NCBI GenBank assembly: GCA_007127495.1
Contig: SKZG01000135.1
Location: 1 to 5,641, forward strand
Length of the DNA stretch: 5,641 nt
Reading direction: 5' to 3'
From: Planctomycetales bacterium
GTDB lineage: Bacteria > Planctomycetota > Planctomycetia > Pirellulales > Thermoguttaceae
Part shown: positions 1-5,641 of the stretch, in pieces
Position numbering within the stretch: position 1 is the stretch's first letter
Layout of the letters: each line of letters begins with the position of its first letter
Notes under the pieces: generated by a model
The model's database searches: none
What the model saw: the letters and a program-made list of their open reading frames with translations, nothing else
Told to the model about the DNA's origin: nothing
Position numbers and translations under genes: made by a program

Positions 1-1054
1 CCACCGGCGCGGCGGTCCGATAGCGTGCAACCGCGTCGGCCAGGTCCTGCACTTCATTTAACAGCGACTGCTCCTCGGCCGTCGAACACGGCTCGTCCTC
101 GCCGTCCAGGAGGCTCTGCGCCAGCGACTCGGCAACGGCCGACATCTGCCGGTGGGCGCGAATCAAGACGTCGGTATAGTTCATTCCGTCGGGCAATTCC
201 AAGGACAGCACGTCGGCCAGATGCAGGACCTTTTCCTCCAGGGCCTCGACAAGTCGCTCGAGCTGCTCATCGGAGAACTCCCGATAATTCCGGCCGATAA
301 TGAGTACTTCCGCCAAGGCTTCCGGCCGGCCGTCGGCCAGGAACCGGGCGAGCAGCTCGGCCAGGTGCAGGATCTTTTGCAGAGGGCTGCGGCCCCTGCC
401 GGCACCGTCGGAAGGACGCCGCCCTTCACCCCAGGGAACGGCTTCGGTGAGGGTTGCGGGCAGGTGCCATTTGGCAAGGAGGCGGGCGGTCAGGGCGGTG
501 TGGTCGAAGCCCATGATCTCCACCTCGACGGTCGCGAGGTCAAAATGCCCCTCCTCCACCTTCCGCAACAGTCGGCAATACGGCTCGCCGATTTCCTGAA
601 TGAGCAGCAACTGGCCCAAATCTTGCAGCAGCCCGACCACGAACGCGTCGTCGCCCGGAATCTGCCACAGCGATTCACTGATTTCGCGGCCGGCCACGGC
701 CTTCGTCAGGGTATGCCGCCAGTAACGTTGGAGCACATTCCCTTCCACTTGCGCATAGAGGCCCGGCGGCAGGCTGAAGCCCAATACAAGCATTTTCAGC
801 GGCTTGCTGCCCAGCAGCGTCAACGCCTGACTCAGGTCGCTGACCTCGCGGCTGAGACCGAATAGCGAACTGTTGACGACCCGGAGTATCTTGCCCGTCA
901 GAGCCGGATCTTTCTCGATGCACTCTTTCAGCGCGTGCGTATCGACACGTGGATTGCCGGCCAGCTCAAGCACCTTCATTGCCACGGTGGGGAGGCTGTA
1001 AAGCTGCGTTGCACGACCGGCGAGGCGGTCCAGGACGAGTTCTGAAGGGTTCAT
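1..1054 (-). CDS. HDOD-domain signalling protein, C-terminus outside window
   Basis: Reads leftward from ATG at 1054 and stays open for 351 codons to the left edge, so the C-terminus is missing. Residues about 15-240 form an HDOD domain, a non-catalytic relative of HD hydrolases found in bacterial signalling proteins. Visible hallmarks are DPALTGKILRVVNSSLFG (49-66), AFVVGLLQDLGQLLL (137-151), HTALTARLLAKWHLP (185-199) and a helix ILHLAELLARFL (228-239). The His-Asp pair expected in a catalytic HD domain reads Gln-Asp (144-145), which fits a binding or scaffold role rather than hydrolysis. Residues 255-345 are charged and helical, like a linker. Similar proteins often carry a GGDEF or other output domain next, but none is visible here. 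No clear Shine-Dalgarno precedes the ATG. It lies 62 bp downstream of the FliL-like gene on the same strand, so co-transcription is likely. HDOD assignment is firm; the exact signal and output are unknown. Confidence 0.88.
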   Translation of the reverse strand, partial: MNPSELVLDRLAGRATQLYSLPTVAMKVLELAGNPRVDTHALKECIEKDPALTGKILRVVNSSLFGLSREVSDLSQALTLLGSKPLKMLVLGFSLPPGLYAQVEGNVLQRYWRHTLTKAVAGREISESLWQIPGDDAFVVGLLQDLGQLLLIQEIGEPYCRLLRKVEEGHFDLATVEVEIMGFDHTALTARLLAKWHLPATLTEAVPWGEGRRPSDGAGRGRSPLQKILHLAELLARFLADGRPEALAEVLIIGRNYREFSDEQLERLVEALEEKVLHLADVLSLELPDGMNYTDVLIRAHRQMSAVAESLAQSLLDGEDEPCSTAEEQSLLNEVQDLADAVARYRTAAPV

Positions 1055-1065
1055 AAGGGTCAGTC

Positions 1066-1089
1066 GGGCTCTGCCGTTTCTAAGAGCCC
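1066..1089. repeat. Short hairpin carrying a variant of the 1799/1902 terminal repeat
   Basis: A perfect 7-bp inverted repeat (gggctct at 1066-1072, agagccc at 1083-1089) encloses a 10-base loop in the gap between the two leftward genes. The stretch ggctctgccgtttctaag (1067-1084) matches ggctcttccgtttctaag at 1801-1818 with one mismatch, so it is probably related to the ends of the larger inverted-repeat element upstream. No T-run follows on either strand, so an intrinsic terminator is not supported. Confidence 0.55.
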
Positions 1090-1116
1090 CTTCTTCGTGT
1101 TGTGCTCGTGCAATGT

Positions 1117-1707
1117 TCAGTCGGTCCACGGCAGCGACCGCACCACTTCGTCAGGCGGCGGATAGGACGCGTCGATGCCGGAGAATTCGAGGTTCAGATC
1201 GGTCACAATCGCATGGGCCACGACCCGCGCGCCGAGAATCGCGTTGATCTGCTCCTGAAGCTGGCGCTTGAGGTCTCCCAGCAAGGGGTCCTCGAAATCG
1301 CCGCCGTGGGCGTGCCGGAGAAGCTCTTCCACGCCCTGCTGCACCCGATACCAGTGTGATTGGAGCCTGGCCCGAGCCAGTGCCTCGGTTTCCGGGAGCA
1401 GTGCCAAATGCAAGGAAAACGTTGCGGCCGAAATGGGACTTCGCTCCTGGCGACTTGCCAGGAACCGGAATTCACCCAGAGTGACTTCGCCGTGCTTCTC
1501 CTCCCGCCCTGCCATGACGCCGAGGCGGGAATAGGCAATCACCGCGCCGGGCAGCAACACGGACAGCCCCAGAAACAGGACAATCCACTTGGGCTCCAGC
1601 AGATGCCGCCACCAGGCGGTCCGGTCCGGCGAGGGGGCGTCTGCCCCTCCGGCGTTCCGAGCCGGCGGGTTGTCCACAGAAGTCGGGGGTGCGTTCGTGG
1701 GGGCCAT
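1117..1707 (-). CDS. FliL-like single-pass membrane protein
   Basis: This is a 196-residue protein. The order is a Pro/Ala-rich N-terminal tail (1-30), one membrane helix at about 41-59 (WIVLFLGLSVLLPGAVIAY), then an outside domain. That domain has a beta stretch VTLGEFRF (75-82), a strand FSLHLALLPE (97-106), a helix RVQQGVEELL (121-130), an ED-P-L--LK segment (139-147), QEQINAILG (151-159) and a final strand VVAHAIVTDLNLEF (162-175). This order matches the flagellar FliL family, a stator-associated inner-membrane protein, and related FliL-like proteins. The family call is my reading of pattern, with no close identity shown, and no other flagellar gene is in the window. I chose ATG 1707 because GGAGGTGG lies just upstream. 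The frame stays open to an ATG at 1947, but that extension crosses the inverted-repeat element and looks noncoding. The HDOD gene follows on the same strand. Confidence 0.7.
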   Translation of the reverse strand: MAPTNAPPTSVDNPPARNAGGADAPSPDRTAWWRHLLEPKWIVLFLGLSVLLPGAVIAYSRLGVMAGREEKHGEVTLGEFRFLASRQERSPISAATFSLHLALLPETEALARARLQSHWYRVQQGVEELLRHAHGGDFEDPLLGDLKRQLQEQINAILGARVVAHAIVTDLNLEFSGIDASYPPPDEVVRSLPWTD

Positions 1708-1712
1708 CTTTA

Positions 1713-1720
1713 CCACCTCC
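1713..1720 (-). promoter_or_regulatory. Shine-Dalgarno of the FliL-like gene
   Basis: On the minus strand the sequence GGAGGTGG lies before the ATG at 1707, with 8 bases between GGAGG and the start codon. It is the only strong ribosome-binding site I see in the window. It decides the start against the longer in-frame alternatives at 1749 and 1947, neither of which I judged to have a comparable site. Confidence 0.75.
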
Positions 1721-1769
1721 AGCAAGCCTTTGTGCAGACGGATGCCCGACATTACGGGCTTTCGCAGCA

Positions 1770-1775
1770 AATATA
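1770..1775 (-). promoter_or_regulatory. Possible -10 element for the leftward genes
   Basis: The minus strand reads TATATT here, 62 bases upstream of the FliL-like ATG. No good -35 hexamer is found at 16-18 bases' spacing (ttctat at 17). If real, transcription would begin between the gene and the repeat elements, leaving those elements untranscribed from this promoter. This is a weak match only. Confidence 0.2.
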
Positions 1776-1798
1776 GCTTACGCCGGAGACGCATAGAA

Positions 1799-1902
1799 AT
1801 GGCTCTTCCGTTTCTAAGTCCAGACAGCCTTTCTTTCAGGTACGGCACACGGCGTGTGCCTGCTACAATGAAGCGGCCTGCACCCAGAAACGGAAGAGCC
1901 AT
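1799..1902. repeat. 104-bp element with perfect 17-bp terminal inverted repeats (MITE-like)
   Basis: The left end atggctcttccgtttct (1799-1815) is the exact reverse complement of the right end agaaacggaagagccat (1886-1902). Pairing stops at once on both sides, so the boundaries are sharp. Near the centre lies a second perfect palindrome, ggcacac-ggc-gtgtgcc (1844-1860), with a 7-bp stem and 3-base spacer. There is no coding capacity of its own and no clear target-site duplication in the flanks (tagaa on the left, aaaaa on the right). The form fits a small non-autonomous mobile repeat or a dispersed intergenic palindrome. A long hairpin acting in RNA is the alternative. The repeat structure is directly visible; its nature is inferred. 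Confidence 0.75.
1844..1860. repeat. Perfect 7-bp-stem palindrome inside the 104-bp element
   Basis: The arms ggcacac (1844-1850) and gtgtgcc (1854-1860) flank a ggc spacer. Bases gta (1840-1842) and tac (1864-1866) could extend the pairing across a small asymmetric bulge. The symmetry would suit a dimeric DNA-binding protein or a short hairpin. Its position near the middle of a larger inverted repeat suggests that it belongs to that element. Confidence 0.6.
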
Positions 1903-1909
1903 AAAAATT

Positions 1910-1995
1910 GGGGCCTCTGAAGTGCCACCAACACAGTGGCTCACCAAACGGTAAGGGCAAGGGAAACCGTTCGGCTAATCTCCGTCAGAGGCCCC
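1910..1995. repeat. Compact multi-branched (cloverleaf-like) inverted-repeat block
   Basis: A perfect 11-bp stem closes the block: ggggcctctga at 1910-1920 pairs with tcagaggcccc at 1985-1995. Inside are a 5-bp stem with a 7-base loop (1924-1928 with 1936-1940), a 6-bp stem with a 13-base loop (1947-1952 with 1966-1971) and a short 3-bp stem with a 7-base loop (1972-1974 with 1982-1984). Very few bases are left unpaired between the arms. Read on the minus strand, the closing stem is followed by AATTTTTAT, which looks like the tail of an intrinsic terminator and lies upstream of the FliL-like gene. It is not a tRNA: the stem is too long and no T-loop consensus is present. I recognise no riboswitch class. 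It could be a structured RNA, an attenuator or a repeat element; orientation is unresolved. Confidence 0.6.
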
Positions 1996-2013
1996 ACGGG
2001 CCAGCTTGGAAAT

Positions 2014-2041
2014 TGCGGCGGGCGAATTGCGGCCCGCCGCA
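2014..2041. repeat. GC-rich 10-bp-stem hairpin
   Basis: The arms tgcggcgggc (2014-2023) and gcccgccgca (2032-2041) pair perfectly around an 8-base loop. The word aattgcggc also occurs twice directly (2011-2019 and 2025-2033). No T-run follows on either strand, so a classical Rho-independent terminator is not supported. It may separate the two divergent transcription units or be part of the same palindrome cluster. Confidence 0.55.
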
Positions 2042-2248
2042 TGCCATAGTAAAGCACACCTCGTGCCAATTGGCCGGGTTTCAGGCGGAAATTCGGAAAA
2101 AGTTCGTCTAACTCCTTAGCTTATAACATCTTATGTCACGATGGCCATTAACTGACCGCGACCGACGTCTCGGCATAGCCTTCAATCGGACTGCGCTATT
2201 TCGCTACAGGTGCAGCGGAAGGGCACTACACTTTCCACGATTTCGTCG

Positions 2249-2254
2249 TATACT
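2249..2254 (+). promoter_or_regulatory. Possible -10 element for the rightward operon
   Basis: TATACT lies 55 bases upstream of the TTG start of the lipid-kinase gene. The region 16-18 bases further upstream has no good match to TTGACA. This is a weak, single-box prediction. Confidence 0.2.
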
Positions 2255-2309
2255 GAGGGCTGGTGGCCGGTGACGGGTACATTCGCCCCAACAAATTGGA
2301 CCAGTCTCC

Positions 2310-3263
2310 TTGAACGGGTACGTTTTGCCTTTCCCCAGTCAACCACTACCGTCCGACGCTGATCAGGTGGTCATTTCCGTCAATCCGACGGCGGGAGCCC
2401 GATCGGCTCGCGATCGGGTCGACCGGTTGGTGGATTTACTTTGCAAGGAGGGGATAAACCCCGATGTGGGTAGCGACTTGTCGGTCGCATGCGCCACCGC
2501 TATGCGCTGGCACAGTGAAGGGCGGTTGCGCGCCCTGGTAGGCGTCGGGGGCGACGGAACGGCCGCCGAACTGGCCAATCGAACGCCCCCCGGACTGCCC
2601 ATCGCCATGTTGCCGGCCGGCAATGAGAATTTGCTCGCCCGATATATTGGCTGGTCGAAAAACCCGGAGGAACTATGCCGGATACTAATCGCAGGGCGGC
2701 TTGCGCGGCTCGACGCCGGGCGGGCTAATGGACGGCTCTTCCTGCTGATGGTCGGCTGCGGGTTCGACGCCGAGGTGGTCCGATCCGTCCACGCGCGGCG
2801 GACCGGCCATATCCGCACTCGCGACTATTTCAAACCCATCCTCCAGTCGATCCGTACTTATATGTACCCGCCCATGGAATACTCATGGGATGACGCTGAC
2901 CCGTCAGCGGGTGTGGAATTGCGTCACGGCGGGGTCGGGCGTTGGTTGTTCGCGTTCAATTTGCCCTGTTACGGTGGCCGGCTGGCCATCGCGCCGCAGG
3001 CCGACCCCTGCGACGGAAGCCTGGATGTTTGCGCCTTCGCCCGAGGCGGCCTTTGGCATGGACTCCGCTATGCGGGGGGCGTACTGACGGGAACCCACCC
3101 GCGTATGCGCGATGTTGTCGTGCAACGGGTGCGGCGCCTCACGGTTTCGGCCGACACCGAGGTGCCGTTCCAATTAGACGGCGACCCGGGAGGGATCCTG
3201 CCGCTTGAAATCGAAGCCGCGCCGCAACGGCTGACCCTCGTTGTGCCTCGGGGAACCTCATAA
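2310..3263 (+). CDS. Diacylglycerol kinase family (YegS/DagK-like) lipid kinase
   Basis: The 317-residue product has the two-lobed lipid-kinase fold that transfers phosphate from ATP to a lipid hydroxyl, probably at the inner face of the cytoplasmic membrane. Motifs in order are VNPTAG (24-29), the nucleotide-binding [11 protein letters not shown] (80-90), [11 protein letters not shown] (101-111), GCGFDAEVV (149-157), YGG (221-223), DGSLDV (235-240) and QLDGDP (288-293). Length is normal for the family. The second motif is usually G-T-x-N-D-x-A-R; here Thr is Asn105 and Asp is Leu108. The start is uncertain: TTG 2310 gives a 20-residue leader before the first strand, while GTG 2367 would begin almost at the strand. 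An in-frame stop at 2271-2273 limits extension, and no strong Shine-Dalgarno is seen for either. The substrate (diacylglycerol, sphingoid base or other lipid) cannot be read from sequence. It is the first gene of a tightly packed run with kdsA. Confidence 0.9.
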   Translation: MNGYVLPFPSQPLPSDADQVVISVNPTAGARSARDRVDRLVDLLCKEGINPDVGSDLSVACATAMRWHSEGRLRALVGVGGDGTAAELANRTPPGLPIAMLPAGNENLLARYIGWSKNPEELCRILIAGRLARLDAGRANGRLFLLMVGCGFDAEVVRSVHARRTGHIRTRDYFKPILQSIRTYMYPPMEYSWDDADPSAGVELRHGGVGRWLFAFNLPCYGGRLAIAPQADPCDGSLDVCAFARGGLWHGLRYAGGVLTGTHPRMRDVVVQRVRRLTVSADTEVPFQLDGDPGGILPLEIEAAPQRLTLVVPRGTS

Positions 3264-3279
3264 CCAAGTACGTGCTACC

Positions 3280-4113
3280 TTGCCTGAAAACCCTGTCACC
3301 ATCGGCTCGCATCGCTGCGGCGCAGGCCGGCCGCTTCTGGTAATTGCCGGCCCGTGCGTCATCGAGGACTCGCCGGTTGTTATGGAGATTGCCCACGCGC
3401 TGAGGACCATCGCCGACGAACTCCCCGTCCCCCTGGTGTTCAAGGCATCGTTCGACAAGGCCAACCGAACGAGCGTCCAGTCGTACCGTGGGCCGGGGCT
3501 GAGTCGAGGGCTGGAAATACTCGACCAAGTACGGCAAGCCACGGGATTGCCGGTGACGACCGACATTCACGAACCTGGGCAGGCGGCCGCCGCGGCCGAA
3601 GTGTGCGACCTGCTGCAGATTCCGGCCTTCCTGGCCCGCCAAACCGATTTGCTGTTGGCGGCGGCGGAGACCGGCCGTGCGATTCACGTCAAGAAGGGCC
3701 AGTTTCTCGCCCCCGCCGACATGCGGCACGTGGTCGGCAAACTGGAAGCCGGAGGCTGTCGGGATATCCTGCTCGGTGAGCGGGGCACCTTTTTTGGGTA
3801 CGGGCGCTTGGTAACCGATATGCGAGCCATCCCCCAGATGCAATCGCTCGGGGTACCCGTCGTCTTCGATGCCACGCACAGCGTTCAGGAGCCCGGCGGA
3901 TTGGGAGCGGCAACGGGCGGAAATCGGGCGATGGTCGAGCCGCTCGCCCGAGCCGCAGTCGCCATCGGCGCCGACGCCCTGTTCTTTGAAACCCACCCGA
4001 CTCCCGACACATCACCCAGCGACGGCCCGAACATGGTCCCGTTATCGGAGCTTCGTGGTTTGCTGGAGCGACTGCTCCGAATTCGGCGGGCCGTGGAGGA
4101 GCTGCAGCAATGA
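3280..4113 (+). CDS. kdsA: 3-deoxy-8-phosphooctulonate (KDO-8-phosphate) synthase
   Basis: The enzyme condenses phosphoenolpyruvate with arabinose-5-phosphate to KDO-8-phosphate, the precursor of the LPS inner-core sugar KDO; it is a cytosolic TIM barrel. From TTG 3280 the protein has 277 residues, close to the family norm. Conserved blocks are [10 protein letters not shown] (21-30), [12 protein letters not shown] (54-65), SYRGPG (68-73), TTDIHEP (93-99), [12 protein letters not shown] (114-125), VKKGQFLAP (137-145), FDATHSVQ (196-203), FETHPTPD (236-243) and SDGPNMVPL (247-255). The residues aligning with the metal ligands of the Aquifex enzyme are all present (Cys26, His200, Glu237, Asp248), so I infer the metal-dependent class; E. 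coli KdsA has Asn in place of the Cys. TTG 3241 is an alternative start, giving 290 residues and a 23-bp overlap with the kinase gene. Neither start has a clear ribosome site, so translational coupling is plausible. Confidence 0.96.
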   Translation: MPENPVTIGSHRCGAGRPLLVIAGPCVIEDSPVVMEIAHALRTIADELPVPLVFKASFDKANRTSVQSYRGPGLSRGLEILDQVRQATGLPVTTDIHEPGQAAAAAEVCDLLQIPAFLARQTDLLLAAAETGRAIHVKKGQFLAPADMRHVVGKLEAGGCRDILLGERGTFFGYGRLVTDMRAIPQMQSLGVPVVFDATHSVQEPGGLGAATGGNRAMVEPLARAAVAIGADALFFETHPTPDTSPSDGPNMVPLSELRGLLERLLRIRRAVEELQQ

Positions 4114-5641
4114 GAAAGCGTTTCGTGTTTTTGGTCGTGTGCCTTACCCCCGCCCTGGCCGCCCTGCTGGTTGCCATCGGTTGCCGGGAGCAGGCCCCGC
4201 TGCTCGACGGCGCCGATTCGGGCTTCGAGGATTCGGAGTATCGCGAGGAGTTGTTCACGGTTGCGATGGACAACCTCGGACGCCTGGAGCAATTCCGTGC
4301 AGGCGAGATGCTGCAAGAGATCGTTGAGCGGCTGAACCAGTGGGCCGCAACCCAGCCGCCGCCGGAGCGCTGGAGCCCCGACCCCCTCGTGGAAACCCTC
4401 CCGGAGCCGCTCCGCTCGCTTCCCATGCTCGCGGACCTCGACCGGATGCGGTTTCCCCGCCACGATGGCGCGGACCTTCAGCAGGCCGTGTGGCTTCGCG
4501 ACGTGGCACGATGGGCACGGGGCGATCGCCTGGACGAACTGAGCCGTGCCATGCATCTGTTCGACTGGACCGTTCGCAATATCCAGCTCGACTCGCTCGA
4601 TGAACTGTCGCCGCAACCCGGCCACGCGCCGATGAACCAGTTCCCCTGGGAAACCTTGCTGTTGGGGCGCGCCGGCGTATTGGATCGGGCCTGGGTCTTC
4701 ATCGAACTGTTGCGCCAGGAAGGGATCGATGCGGCCGTGCTGGCATTGCCTCCACGCCGTGTCGGCGGCTCGGCGGGGCTTCGGGCCTGGGTGGTCGGCG
4801 TGCTCATTGGCGACGACGTGCATCTTTTCGACCCGGTGCTCGGACTGCCGATTCCCGGACCGGACGGCGCATCGCTGGATGACGATGGCCAACTGGCGCT
4901 GCGCCCGGCGACGCTGGCCGAGGCCGCGTCCGATCCGAATATCCTGAGCCGATTGGATCTCGACACATCCACCCCGTACCCCGTCGGCCCCGCCGACCTG
5001 GACGACCTCACGGCACTGGTGGCGGCCACGCCCTCACAGCTTTCGCGCCGGATGGCGCTGGTCGAGTCGCGGCTCGTAGGGGAGCAGAAGCTTGTTCTGA
5101 CGGTCGATGCGCAGAGGCAAGGCCGGCGATTTGCCGGCACGCCACGAATCGGCGGCGCCCGGTTATGGGCACAACCCTATGAAACCATGCGTCAGCAATT
5201 GATGCTCGGCGAGAACCCGCAGGTGATGCAGCAGCGTTTCGCTGAAATGGCGCCCTTTCAAGTTGGCCAGGACTCGGCGCTTTGGCGCGGGCGGATTCTC
5301 CACCTCAAGGGGCAGTTGGTCGGCGAGGACAGTGCCACACAGTACTACCAGGCTGCGCGGCCGGCCGACCGGCAAATCGAGAGCCTCGACGACGTGTTCT
5401 ACCACATGCTGAAGGCGGCCCAGCCGGACGCCGACGAGGCCGAGCTGCGCGAGGCGGTAGCCCAGCGGCTGGCCATGGAGAAGCCGGTTTTCGTCCGGGC
5501 CAAGCAAAACGCCAGCTATTGGCTTGGACTTCTGTCCTACGAGCGGGGTGCCTTTCCCGCCGCGATCGACTACTTCGCCACCCGCACCCTCGAAGCTTCG
5601 CCGGGCGGCCCGTGGACCCATGGAGCGCGCTACAACCTCGC
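4110..5641 (+). CDS. Lipoprotein with degenerate transglutaminase-like region and TPR-like helices, C-terminus outside window
   Basis: ATG 4110 overlaps the kdsA stop as ATGA, so translation is probably coupled. The frame is open for 510 codons to the right edge. Residues 1-24 form a signal peptide (MRKR, then a hydrophobic core) ending in AIGC, a plausible but imperfect lipobox with Cys25 as the lipidated residue. Residues about 120-250 resemble a transglutaminase-like domain: [20 protein letters not shown] (189-208), then RAWVVGVL (225-232) and [12 protein letters not shown] (238-249). The catalytic triad looks lost: the Cys position holds Val190 or Leu191, the His of the usual HAW is Arg225, and only Asp241 of the DP motif remains. 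Residues 388-416 and 465-491 look like TPR-type helical repeats ([20 protein letters not shown]). I infer an envelope-attached binding or scaffold protein rather than an enzyme. Its function is not recognised, and the transglutaminase relation rests on motif spacing. Confidence 0.85.
   Translation, partial: MRKRFVFLVVCLTPALAALLVAIGCREQAPLLDGADSGFEDSEYREELFTVAMDNLGRLEQFRAGEMLQEIVERLNQWAATQPPPERWSPDPLVETLPEPLRSLPMLADLDRMRFPRHDGADLQQAVWLRDVARWARGDRLDELSRAMHLFDWTVRNIQLDSLDELSPQPGHAPMNQFPWETLLLGRAGVLDRAWVFIELLRQEGIDAAVLALPPRRVGGSAGLRAWVVGVLIGDDVHLFDPVLGLPIPGPDGASLDDDGQLALRPATLAEAASDPNILSRLDLDTSTPYPVGPADLDDLTALVAATPSQLSRRMALVESRLVGEQKLVLTVDAQRQGRRFAGTPRIGGARLWAQPYETMRQQLMLGENPQVMQQRFAEMAPFQVGQDSALWRGRILHLKGQLVGEDSATQYYQAARPADRQIESLDDVFYHMLKAAQPDADEAELREAVAQRLAMEKPVFVRAKQNASYWLGLLSYERGAFPAAIDYFATRTLEASPGGPWTHGARYNL

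Larger units (their letters stand above)
1708..2309. other. Divergent intergenic region rich in palindromes
   Basis: These 602 bases separate the leftward FliL-like gene from the rightward lipid-kinase gene and must hold the promoters of both groups. I see no convincing gene. A 67-codon frame at 1908-2111 and a 46-codon frame at 2133-2273 both lack a ribosome-binding site and recognisable protein features, and the first covers the structured block at 1910-1995. The left half holds three palindromic units (1799-1902, 1910-1995, 2014-2041), listed separately. The right half (about 2050-2309) is less GC-rich and has only weak promoter-like matches. Confidence 0.7.

Noticed and set aside
152..865. 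237-codon plus-strand frame
   Set aside because: It lies antisense to the HDOD gene, has Gln-rich composition typical of a reversed GC-rich coding strand, and shows no family motif.
1708..1947. N-terminal extension of the FliL-like frame to ATG 1947
   Set aside because: The extension is translated from the inverted-repeat element and part of the structured block, adds a basic low-quality sequence before the membrane helix, and lacks the strong ribosome site found at 1707.
1910..1995. tRNA or tRNA-like gene
   Set aside because: The closing stem has 11 bp rather than 7, the middle arm has a 13-base loop, and the 5-bp arm's loop does not match the T-loop consensus on either strand.
1910..1995. 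Integron attC recombination site
   Set aside because: The inverted-repeat form prompted the idea, but the expected RYYYAAC and GTTRRRY ends are absent and no integrase or cassette is present.
2014..2041. Rho-independent terminator
   Set aside because: The stem is strong, but no T-run follows on either strand.
1908..2111. 67-codon plus-strand frame in the intergenic region
   Set aside because: It overlaps the structured block and the GC hairpin, has no ribosome site and no protein-like pattern.
2133..2273. 46-codon basic plus-strand frame
   Set aside because: Starts without a Shine-Dalgarno and is Arg-rich as expected for random GC-rich sequence; it ends 36 bases before the kinase start and has no recognisable feature.
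3139..3996. 285-codon minus-strand frame
   Set aside because: It is antisense to kdsA, whose motifs are unmistakable on the plus strand.
3885..4892. 335-codon minus-strand frame
   Set aside because: It is antisense to the end of kdsA and the lipoprotein gene, with no domain or ribosome site; open because of GC-rich codon bias.

Overview
The window is GC-rich, densely coding bacterial DNA, most likely from a Gram-negative with an LPS-type outer membrane. The evidence for that is a KDO-8-phosphate synthase, a lipoprotein signal peptide and a FliL-like protein. The mix of an HDOD signalling protein, a lipid kinase with an atypical GNEN motif, a metal-type KdsA and TTG starts without clear Shine-Dalgarno sequences resembles Planctomycetes (Pirellulales-like). 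That placement is an inference from protein style, not a proof.

Layout: two genes run leftward from the centre. A FliL-like single-pass membrane protein (1707 to 1117) is followed after 62 bp by an HDOD-domain signalling protein (1054 to beyond the left edge). Three genes run rightward: a diacylglycerol-kinase-family lipid kinase (2310-3263), kdsA (3280-4113, possibly starting at 3241) and a lipoprotein with a degenerate transglutaminase-like region and TPR-like helices (4110 to beyond the right edge). The rightward genes are tightly packed (16 bp gap or 23 bp overlap, then a 4-bp ATGA overlap) and look like one operon. It links lipid phosphorylation and LPS-core sugar synthesis with an envelope lipoprotein, so an envelope-biogenesis theme is plausible.

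The divergent intergenic region (1708-2309, about 600 bp) is rich in palindromes. It holds a 104-bp element bounded by perfect 17-bp inverted repeats around a central 7-bp-stem palindrome. Seven bases later comes an 86-bp block that can fold as a very compact multi-branched structure closed by a perfect 11-bp stem. A GC-rich 10-bp-stem hairpin follows. A variant of the element's terminal repeat recurs in the gap between the two leftward genes. These repeats are the least explained part of the window. No CRISPR, rRNA, convincing tRNA, transposase or complete mobile element was seen.
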